This document shows, in pieces, positions 43,361 to 49,410 of a stretch of DNA of 49,410 nucleotides. The stretch lies in assembly GCA_023150875.1 (NCBI GenBank), contig JAKLKC010000051.1, positions 1 through 49,410 of the forward strand, in the 5' to 3' direction. The stretch is from Myxococcota bacterium. Its GTDB lineage: Bacteria; Myxococcota_A; UBA796; UBA9615; JAKLKC01. The notes under the pieces were generated by a model. The model ran no database searches. It was not told the origin of the DNA and was given only the letters and a program-made list of their open reading frames with translations. Every line of letters begins with the position of its first letter. Positions within the stretch are counted from its first letter, which is position 1. Both the position numbers and the translations under genes were made by a program.

Positions 43361-44662
43361 TCAACCGCCCCGGCGCCAACCGCTCCCGAAGGGGCGGGCC
43401 GGGGGAGGCGGCGGCGGGGGGGGAGGAGCCGTGGCGGGTGCAGGCTCCGGCGGTGGCGGGGCTGGCCGGGGGGCGGCCGCGGCGGGGGGTGGAGGGGGTG
43501 GAGGATCGTCCACGTCGGCGAGCTCCACCGCCGTGGCCCCCGAGGCCAGGTCCCGCTCCGCCTCGATGAGGCTGGCGTCCCGGCGGAACTCCGCGGGGGA
43601 GGTGGCGGCGGCGAGGGCCACGTCGAAGTCCACCGCGCCCGACCGCCAGAGGTCCAGGACGTGCTGGTCGAAGGTCTGGGTGCCGTAGTGGACGCGGCCC
43701 TCGGCGATGAGCTGCCGGAGCATCGCCGTCTTGCGGGGATCCCGCATCGCCTCGCGGATGGCGCCGGTGGCGAGCATCACCTCCGCCGCCAGCACGCGCC
43801 GCCCCCGGTCGGTCGCCGGGAGGAGGCGCTGGCACACCACCGCCTGGAGCGCGTCCGCCACCCGGTGCCGGACGTCCCCCTGCAGCTCCGGAGGGAAGAA
43901 GCTCAGCACCCGGTTGAAGGTGCGGACGGTGTCGGTGGTGTGCAGGGTCGACAGCACCAGGTGGCCCGTCTCCGCGGCCCGCAGGGCCATGTCCATGGAC
44001 TCGGCGTCCCGCATCTCCCCGACGAGGATCACGTCGGGATCCTGCCTCAGCACCGCCCGGAAGGCCGCGGAGAACGACTCGGTGTCCGAGCCCACCTCCC
44101 TCTGGGAGATCGTCGCCGTGCGGTTCCGGTGCAGGTACTCGATGGGGTCCTCGATGGTGACGACGTGGCAGCGGCGGCTGGAGTTGATGTGGTCGATGAC
44201 CGCCGCGAGGGTGGTGGACTTGCCCGAGCCGGCCGCCCCGGTGACCAGCACCAGGCCCCGCTCCAGGGCCGCCACCCTCCTCACCACGCCCGGGAGTTGG
44301 AGGGACTCCAGGGTGGGCACCTGGTGGGCGATGACCCGGATCACCGCGGCCAGGGAGCCCCGCTGCCGGAAGAGGTTGACCCGGAACCGCCCGAGATCGG
44401 GGACGGAGTAGGCGAAGTCCAGCTCCCGCACCGAATCGGGATCGACCCCGGGTCCGCGCTCCAGCAGGAGGGACGCCACCTTCCGGATGTCGTCGGGTCC
44501 GAGGCGGGGGGCGTCCAGGACGCGGAGCGAGCCCAGGATCCGCAGCGTGGGCGCGTCGGGCACCCTCAGGTGGACGTCCGACGCCGACAGCTCCACCGCC
44601 CGACGGAGGACCGCGTGCAGCCAGTCCCGGGTGATCGCGGCCGCTCCGGCGCCTCCGGCCAT
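43361..44662 (-). CDS. pilT: PilT/PilU-type twitching motility ATPase with a proline-rich tail
   Basis: Hexameric ATPase that drives type IV pilus retraction. 433 residues from ATG 44662, preceded by GGGAGGGG. Motifs: ASDVHLRVPDAPTLRILGSL, Walker A VTGAAGSGKSTTLAAVID, Asp box EDPIEYLHRN, Walker B DPDVILVGEMRDAE, His box HLVLSTLHTTDTVRTFNRVL, and AIREAMRDPRKTAMLRQL in place of the PilT AIRNLIRE motif. The final ~50 residues are almost pure Pro/Ala (runs of 7-9 Pro), an unusual extension. It could pair with the pilin at 76-684. It may be PilU rather than PilT. Confidence 0.9.
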   Translation of the reverse strand: MAGGAGAAAITRDWLHAVLRRAVELSASDVHLRVPDAPTLRILGSLRVLDAPRLGPDDIRKVASLLLERGPGVDPDSVRELDFAYSVPDLGRFRVNLFRQRGSLAAVIRVIAHQVPTLESLQLPGVVRRVAALERGLVLVTGAAGSGKSTTLAAVIDHINSSRRCHVVTIEDPIEYLHRNRTATISQREVGSDTESFSAAFRAVLRQDPDVILVGEMRDAESMDMALRAAETGHLVLSTLHTTDTVRTFNRVLSFFPPELQGDVRHRVADALQAVVCQRLLPATDRGRRVLAAEVMLATGAIREAMRDPRKTAMLRQLIAEGRVHYGTQTFDQHVLDLWRSGAVDFDVALAAATSPAEFRRDASLIEAERDLASGATAVELADVDDPPPPPPPAAAAPRPAPPPPEPAPATAPPPPPPPPPARPFGSGWRRGG

Positions 44663-44696
44663 GGATCGCCCCTCCCGCCCCACCGCGTCGGCGGGG

Positions 44697-46247
44697 CTAC
44701 TTGTTCTTGGCCCGCGCCTTCTTGCGGGCGTCCCTCTCCTGCTTGCGCTTGGCCTTGACCTTCTTGCGGTCCAGCGGCTTCACCTTGCGCTCCCCGCCGT
44801 CCATCCCGGGGATCCCCGCCCCGGACCCCAGGGCCAGGGCCGAGGGATCGATGTCGAGGCCGGATCCCTTGAGCTGGCGGCCCATCTTCGCGAGCTTCCC
44901 CAGGCTCCCCACCCGACTGAGCAGCCCGGACACCTTCCCGATCTCGCCCATCATCTTGCGGGCCATGCGGAACCGGTCATACAGGTCCTTGACCTGCTGC
45001 ACGGTCTGCCCCGAGCCCCGGGCAATACGCCGGAAGCGGCTCTCGTTGAGCACGTCGGGGTTCCGCCTCTCGTCGCTGGTCATGGAGTTGATGGCCGCCT
45101 CGACGCGCACCAGCTCCCGGTCGTCGAGCTGGACCCCCGGGGGCAGCATCTCCCCGGCGAAGGGCAGCTTCTCGAAGACCTCCTGGAGGGTGCCCATCTT
45201 CTGGATGGTGCGGATCTGGTCCAGGAAGTCGTCGAAGTTGAACTGCCCCTTCAGCAGCTTCTGGGCGCTGCGCTCGGCCTTCTCCTCGTCGACGTGCTGC
45301 TGGAAGTCCTGCATGAGGCCGACGATGTCGCCCATGCCCAGGATCCGGGACGCCAGGCCCTCGGGGCGGAACTCCTCGAGCTTGTCGAGCCCCTCCCCCA
45401 TGCCGAGGTACTTGATGGGCTTGCCCGTGACCTGCTTGATCGACAGGGCCGCGCCGCCCCGGGCGTCGCCGTCGAGCTTGGTCAAGATGAAGCCCGTGAA
45501 GTCGAGGCGCCGGTCGAACTCCGCGGCCGTGCGGACCGCGTCCTGGCCGATCATCGCGTCGCAGACGAAGAAGACGTTGCTGGGCTGGGTGAGCCTCTTG
45601 ATCTCCTCCAGCTCCTTCATCAGGGGCTCGTCGATGGCGAGGCGACCCGCGGTGTCGAAGATCACCACGTCCCGCCCGACGGCGTGGGCCTGATCGAGGG
45701 CCTTCCGGCACAGCTCGGGGGGGCTCATGTCCGGCAGGTGGAAGACGGGCACCCCCAGCTTCCGGCCGAGCACCAGGAGCTGCTGCACCGCCGCGGGGCG
45801 ATAGATGTCCGCCGCCACGAGCATCGGCTTCTTGCCGTGCTTGGACTTGACCATCCGGGCGAGCTTCCCGGCCGTGGTCGTCTTGCCCGAGCCCTGGAGG
45901 CCCACCATCATGATGGTGGTCACCCCCTTCCGGGACAGGTCGACGCCCGCGTCCACCGGGCCCATGAGCGAGACCAGCTCGTCGTGGCAGATCCGGACGA
46001 AGTGGTCCGCGGGGGTGGCGGCGAGGAAGCCGTCCTTCTTGCGGACCTTGGTCTTGACGACCTCGCCCACCGCCTTCTCGGTCACCGCGGCGACGAACTG
46101 GTTGACCACGCCGTACTCGACGTCGGCCTCCAGCAGCGAGACGCGGATGTCCCGCACGGCGTCGCGGATCCCGTCCTCGGTGATCTCCGCCGCGTTCTGG
46201 AGCCGCAGCCGCGCGGCGCGAAAGCCCTTGCTGAGCGTCTCGAGCAT
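44697..46247 (-). CDS. ffh: Signal recognition particle protein Ffh
   Basis: GTPase that brings membrane-protein ribosomes to FtsY. 516 residues. N domain (MLETLSKGFRAARLRLQNAA); G domain with P-loop MMVGLQGSGKTTTAGKLARM (~113-132), DIYRPAAVQQL, DVVIFDTAGRLAIDE and TKLDGDARGGAALS. The M domain with VGLMQDFQQHVDEEKAE and RRIARGSGQTVQQVKDLYDR binds 4.5S RNA and signal peptides. The lysine-rich tail (KVKAKRKQERDARKKARAKN) is longer than usual. A near-consensus promoter lies upstream. Confidence 0.97.
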   Translation of the reverse strand: MLETLSKGFRAARLRLQNAAEITEDGIRDAVRDIRVSLLEADVEYGVVNQFVAAVTEKAVGEVVKTKVRKKDGFLAATPADHFVRICHDELVSLMGPVDAGVDLSRKGVTTIMMVGLQGSGKTTTAGKLARMVKSKHGKKPMLVAADIYRPAAVQQLLVLGRKLGVPVFHLPDMSPPELCRKALDQAHAVGRDVVIFDTAGRLAIDEPLMKELEEIKRLTQPSNVFFVCDAMIGQDAVRTAAEFDRRLDFTGFILTKLDGDARGGAALSIKQVTGKPIKYLGMGEGLDKLEEFRPEGLASRILGMGDIVGLMQDFQQHVDEEKAERSAQKLLKGQFNFDDFLDQIRTIQKMGTLQEVFEKLPFAGEMLPPGVQLDDRELVRVEAAINSMTSDERRNPDVLNESRFRRIARGSGQTVQQVKDLYDRFRMARKMMGEIGKVSGLLSRVGSLGKLAKMGRQLKGSGLDIDPSALALGSGAGIPGMDGGERKVKPLDRKKVKAKRKQERDARKKARAKNK

Positions 46248-46378
46248 GTGTGGGGTACCCGGGTTCCAGCCCGCTCCGCTCCGCCATCCGGCGGCGCCTC
46301 GGGGGCGCGCCCCGCGGACCAGGGAACGCGGGGGCCGGCGCCCCGGAGCCGGCCTCGGGGCCAGGGAAAGGCCGGGAG

Positions 46379-46407
46379 ATTATTCGGGCGCCCCCCGGGG
46401 ATGTCAA
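46379..46407 (-). promoter_or_regulatory. Near-consensus sigma70 promoter of ffh
   Basis: Minus strand: perfect TTGACA (46407-46402), 17-base spacer, AATAAT (46384-46379, five of six). Predicted start ~46372, giving a ~125-base leader to ATG 46247. Confidence 0.75.
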
Positions 46408-46493
46408 TGCGTTCCGCGGCCCCCAGGGTCCCGTCATCGCCGTCGCCGCGATGACCCGAGCGGGTTCGACCTCTACGGGGACGTGCCCTCGGG

Positions 46494-46524
46494 TTGCCGC
46501 ACCCATCCCATACTAGTTAGTATG
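46494..46524 (+). promoter_or_regulatory. XRE regulator promoter with palindromic operator
   Basis: TTGCCG (46494-46499) and TAGTAT (46518-46523), 18 bases apart. The 16-base CATACTA-GT-TAGTATG (46509-46524) is an inverted repeat with 7-base arms that overlaps the -10. AT-rich in a GC-rich setting, it is a good candidate site for autorepression by the downstream HTH protein. Confidence 0.5.
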
Positions 46525-46594
46525 TTCAACGTCCGGACCCCGCCTCACGCGGCGCTCCCCCATCGGCGGCCCCGGCCCCACACGGTGCAGGCAC

Positions 46595-47479
46595 ATGACC
46601 CCACCCCGCTCCGGAACGAGTACGCGGCGCCTCTCCACGGTCCTGCGCGAGAGGCGGCACGAGAAGGGCCTCACCCTCAGCGACGTCGGGGCCGAGCTCG
46701 GCCTCGCCAACGGCAACTTCGTCGGCATGGTGGAGCGGGGCGAGCGCGTCCCCTCCGACACGAAGCTCCTGGAGTGGGCGAGGGTGCTGGAGCTGGACGA
46801 CCGCGAGCTGCTGGAGCTCAAGTACCGGGAGCAGCCGGACTCGGCGGTGGTGGCCCTCTTCGGGGCTGCCCGCCCCGACCTCCCCTACGTCCGGGAGTTC
46901 CTCCTCGGCACCTGCCTGAACCGCGACGAGATGCAGCAGGAGTTCGGGCGGGCGGGGCGCACGCCCATCGAGGAGCTGATCTTCCAGCACGTCCTCGAGC
47001 TGTCCCTCCTGGACATCCTCCTCCACGGCCGGCACGGCATGACCCACCTGCGCCACCGCCTCCAGGAGTACATGCGCAGCCGCCGCACCGATCCCCGGGC
47101 GACGGCGGACCTGGAGTGGTTCGAGGACGAGGGGCCGGCCTTCGTGGAGTTCGCCTCGGCCCATGTCGACGGGTGGTCCTTCGACCGCCCCAGCCTGACC
47201 CTCACCGTGCACCGCTCGCGGCACCCCGGAGACCACTTCGTGATCCCCCTCGTGGAGCCGCGGCTCCGGGAGGAGGTGCTCCGCATCGCCGGTGGAGGAC
47301 CGGGGCCCGGCGGGGAGCCCGGCCGCTCCGCCCCTCCCGGCCCGGTCGCCGGCCCGCCCCAGCTCGCGGTGGTGCCGACGCTGCGGGACCTCCTGCGCCG
47401 GGAGGGCCTCGTGGACGAGGACGTCGACGAGATCCTGGACCTGATCCAGTTCAAGAAGGCCCGCCGCGCCCGGACCTGA
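46595..47479 (+). CDS. XRE-family transcriptional regulator with C-terminal sensor-like domain
   Basis: 294 residues. N-terminal helix-turn-helix (~residues 12-68: RLSTVLRERRHEKGLTLSDV, GAELGLANGNFVGMVERGER). The middle is mostly helical (~100-150, ELIFQHVLELSLLDILLHGR) and is followed by a beta-containing part (SFDRPSLTLTVHRSRHPGDH). A Pro/Gly linker leads to a short C-terminal helix (LRDLLRREGLVDEDVDEILD). It is a DNA-binding repressor or activator of unknown targets. The palindrome over its own promoter suggests autoregulation. Confidence 0.85.
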   Translation: MTPPRSGTSTRRLSTVLRERRHEKGLTLSDVGAELGLANGNFVGMVERGERVPSDTKLLEWARVLELDDRELLELKYREQPDSAVVALFGAARPDLPYVREFLLGTCLNRDEMQQEFGRAGRTPIEELIFQHVLELSLLDILLHGRHGMTHLRHRLQEYMRSRRTDPRATADLEWFEDEGPAFVEFASAHVDGWSFDRPSLTLTVHRSRHPGDHFVIPLVEPRLREEVLRIAGGGPGPGGEPGRSAPPGPVAGPPQLAVVPTLRDLLRREGLVDEDVDEILDLIQFKKARRART

Positions 47480-47612
47480 CCCCCACCCTCCCCTGTGCCC
47501 GGGCTCCCCCAGCCGGCGGCGCCTCCCCGGTCGCTGGAACGGCCCGTGCAAGTCCGCCCCCCGGACGCCGCCGGAGCCTGGATGCCGCTTCCGGCGCGCC
47601 GGGAGGACCGCC

Positions 47613-48063
47613 ATGCGTACGCCCTTGGCCCCACAGGTCGCCCTCGCCGCCACCCTGGCCCTCGCCGGTGCCGGCTGCGCGTTCGTGTACAGCGAGCCCG
47701 TCCAGGACGGGGCCCGCGGGAACCATGCGCCGTGGGTGTCCGACGACGCGGACCTGACGTGGTGGCAATGCTCCTACGACGACGAGGCGAAGCGGTGGTA
47801 CTTCGAGTTCCAGACCTGGGTGTACGACCCCGAGACCTACCAGGACGTCGAGACCGTCTACGTGGAGTTCCATGAGCCCGGAGGGGACCTGCTCGACAGC
47901 TACGACCTGAACTACGAGCAGGACGGGACCTGGGGCGGGTGGGTCTGGGGACGAGACCGACGGCCTCTACTGCGGTGACGCCTACGACGTCCGCTTCGTG
48001 GCGGTGGACGACCGGGGCGCCCAGGACGAGTTCTGGATCGAGGGGAAGGAAGGCGAGCGCTGA
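47613..48063 (+). pseudogene. Small lipoprotein gene with a +1 frameshift
   Basis: ATG 47613 has GGAGG upstream. The signal VALAATLALAGAGC is a lipobox (Cys22). Frame 1 runs through WVSDDADLTWWQCSYDDEAK and FEFQTWVYDPETYQDVETVY to DGTWGGWVW at 47948, then meets a stop at 47978. From 47950 the next frame continues sensibly: DETDGLYCGDAYDVRFVAVD, then DRGAQDEFWIEGKEGER, stop 48061-48063. Removing one G from the GGGG at 47947-47950 joins them into ~149 residues. It is either a real mutation or a sequencing error; the function is unknown. Confidence 0.75.
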
Positions 48064-48135
48064 GCGGGGGTGCCGGCCGAGGCGGGAGCGGGTCCCGGGC
48101 CGGCGGGGGGCGCCGACCCGGGGTCCCGAGCGGGA

Positions 48136-49410
48136 TCAGGGAGTGATGGTGATGAGGTCGCCGGTCTCGACGAACTCCTCGCCCGGCAGCCACACCGCGC
48201 CGGGGGCGCCCCAGTTGGGGGAGTCGTAAGTCGCGGTGCTCCACCGCATGCTCAGCTTGTGGTACCGGCCGACCTCGACGCCCGCCGAGGCCGGCACCTC
48301 GATGGAGGTGATGCCGGCGCGCCCGTCGATGAGCGCGCTCCACACCAGCGAGCCGCCCGGACCGATGCTGACGAGGCCCACCAGGATGGTGCCCACCTGC
48401 TCGTCGGGGGAGGGAGCGGCCCAGGTCACCGTCGGCGTGGCTCCGACGCCGGTGGCGAGGTCCGCCGGCGAGGTGATCTCGGGCCGCGCGAGGGGGAAGT
48501 CGAAGTCCACCGCCCCGGGATCGTCGAGGGAGACGCGGTGGCGGAACTCGTCCCCCGCGGTCTTGGCCACCACGAAGGGCAGGGTGCCCTCGGGCGCCGA
48601 CGGCAGCCAGCCGGACCACGCCCCGGAGGGGACCTGGATGCTGTGGCCGGTGGAGCTGATGAAGCCCAGGTTGCAGTCGAAGAAGTCCACGAACAGGGTG
48701 AGGTCCTCGCCCGTCCCGAGGGGATCGAGCACGCTGCCGGAGAGGGCCCAGCGGTCGCCCGGCGAGAGGGGGAGGTTCACGGTGGTGCCCGCCGTGGTGT
48801 CGACCAGCTCGGAGTGGGCCGACGCCAGCAGGTTGCCCGCCCCGTCGACCTCGTTCCCGAACACCCACCCCCACCCCGCCGCCAGGTCGGAGATGGTGCC
48901 GATCCCGGTGGTGGGATCGAGGTCGTCCGCGACGCGGAAGCGGTCGTAGAAGTCGTTCCCCGCCCGCATGACGGCGTCGATCTCGTTCGACGCATCGAAC
49001 CCGGACAGTTCGACCGCGACCTCGCCGGGCAGCGTGGGATCCTCGAGGGGACGCAGGGTGAAGTGGAACTCCTCCGCGTCCCAGACGGTGGTGCCCGTGG
49101 TGTAGCCGGGGTGGCTGAAGGTCATCGCGACCGTACCCGGCGCGGCGACGTTCAGCTCGTAGTTCCCGAAGGCATCGGTGTTGGTCCAGAAGCCGTTGCC
49201 CTCCACGAGCACGCCGCCGACGGGAGCGCCGTCGATCTGGTCGATCACCGTGCCGCTGATCCACCCGGTGGTGTTCGGCGCGGTGTACGGCCCGGACGCC
49301 GGAAGGTCGTCGCAGGGGCTGGGCTCGGGCGTCGTGTCGTCGTCGGCGGTGTCGTCGTCGGCGGTGTCGTCGTCGGCGGTGTCGTCGTCGGCGGTGTCGT
49401 CGTCGGCGGT
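48136..49410 (-). CDS. Surface protein with carboxypeptidase-regulatory-like domain (5' end missing)
   Basis: Runs off the right edge, so the signal sequence and N-terminus are missing. From the edge it reads five TADDD units, a spacer with TTPEPSPCDDLPASGPYTAP, then a CarboxypepD_reg-like beta sandwich (VIDQIDGAPVGGVLVEGNGF, TNTDAFGNYELNVAAPGTVA). Further beta-rich segments follow with IGTISDLAAGWGWVFGNEVD and a fibronectin-III-like end (PEITSPADLATGVGATPTVT then WAAPSPDEQVG). The stop is at 48136. Together with the Asp-rich spacer this suggests a lipid-anchored surface protein. At least 424 residues. Confidence 0.82.
   Translation of the reverse strand, partial: TADDDTADDDTADDDTADDDTADDDTTPEPSPCDDLPASGPYTAPNTTGWISGTVIDQIDGAPVGGVLVEGNGFWTNTDAFGNYELNVAAPGTVAMTFSHPGYTTGTTVWDAEEFHFTLRPLEDPTLPGEVAVELSGFDASNEIDAVMRAGNDFYDRFRVADDLDPTTGIGTISDLAAGWGWVFGNEVDGAGNLLASAHSELVDTTAGTTVNLPLSPGDRWALSGSVLDPLGTGEDLTLFVDFFDCNLGFISSTGHSIQVPSGAWSGWLPSAPEGTLPFVVAKTAGDEFRHRVSLDDPGAVDFDFPLARPEITSPADLATGVGATPTVTWAAPSPDEQVGTILVGLVSIGPGGSLVWSALIDGRAGITSIEVPASAGVEVGRYHKLSMRWSTATYDSPNWGAPGAVWLPGEEFVETGDLITITP
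49336..49410. repeat. 15 bp tandem repeat, five perfect copies to the window edge
   Basis: Unit GTCGTCGTCGGCGGT on the plus strand, five identical copies and truncated by the edge; on the coding (minus) strand it encodes TADDD. The array is in frame with the surface-protein gene and could vary in copy number by slippage. Confidence 0.95.

Larger units (their letters stand above)
46248..46594. other. 347-base divergent regulatory region
   Basis: Between ffh (minus) and the XRE regulator (plus). It holds the ffh promoter and a leader of ~125 bases rich in GC hairpins (46260-46370), then the XRE promoter/operator. No protein-coding signal and no 4.5S RNA motif. Confidence 0.6.

Noticed and set aside
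46260-46370. 4.5S (SRP) RNA gene upstream of ffh
   Set aside because: The region can fold because it is GC-rich, but it lacks the conserved GGAA tetraloop/asymmetric bulge sequence of SRP RNA.

Overview
This is a very GC-rich, densely coded 49.4 kb window from a Gram-negative bacterium. The gene content fits an uncultured relative of the Myxococcota (former Deltaproteobacteria). The clues are TolQ/R/A/B, two GT9 heptosyltransferases, a Phe-terminated barrel-like outer-membrane protein, a type IV pilin and a PilT ATPase, an Asp/Cys-rich MopE-like repeat lipoprotein, and Asp-rich spacers (DDDSA, TADDD) after lipoprotein signals. The taxonomic placement is inference; no rRNA or tRNA gene was recognised.

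Layout. 1-9226 (mostly minus strand): a FimT/GspH-like pilin, a zinc-ribbon membrane protein with two internal repeats, a secreted discoidin/NHL protein translationally coupled to a lipoprotein, an M19 dipeptidase (plus strand), thymidine kinase, an unknown 374-residue protein and an EcsC-family protein. 9513-13980 (plus): tolQ-tolR-tolA-tolB with GTGA overlaps, then a Ppx/GppA phosphatase. 14020-15432: a frameshifted VapC remnant abutting a DUF4143 AAA ATPase. 15664-19906: DUF4126, YceI, an unknown protein, a B12-type radical SAM enzyme and a UPF0178 protein.

19907-24700 is an accessory island bounded by 129 bp imperfect direct repeats. The repeats are copies of the shared 3' ends of the UPF0178 gene and a convergent membrane-protein gene. 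Inside are AbiEi with a truncated AbiEii toxin, a zinc-finger IS remnant, an unrecognised 451-residue protein of lower GC, a C39-like peptidase lipoprotein and an IS66 transposase remnant. 24701-28410 (minus): DUF5752-TreT (trehalose), then ECF sigma, anti-sigma and a membrane protein. 28612-31747 (plus): a barrel-like protein and the MopE/lectin lipoprotein.

31758-46247 is one long minus-strand block: ffh, pilT, two GT9 and three GT4 glycosyltransferases, yicC, gmk, rel/spoT and a DUF1232 protein. It is interrupted at 38847-40012 by an oppositely oriented vapBC-like module whose antitoxin carries an extra N-terminal domain and whose toxin lacks a catalytic Asp. 46595-49410: an XRE regulator behind a palindromic operator, a frameshifted small lipoprotein, and a surface protein running off the window through a TADDD repeat.

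Themes. Envelope biogenesis dominates (Tol, LPS glycosyltransferases, lipoproteins, barrel protein, pili), with stress control from rel/spoT, ECF sigma and trehalose. All three toxin-antitoxin traces have a damaged toxin. Several promoters are unusually legible for such GC-rich DNA: those of ffh, rel, the discoidin gene, vapB, abiEi and the XRE regulator.
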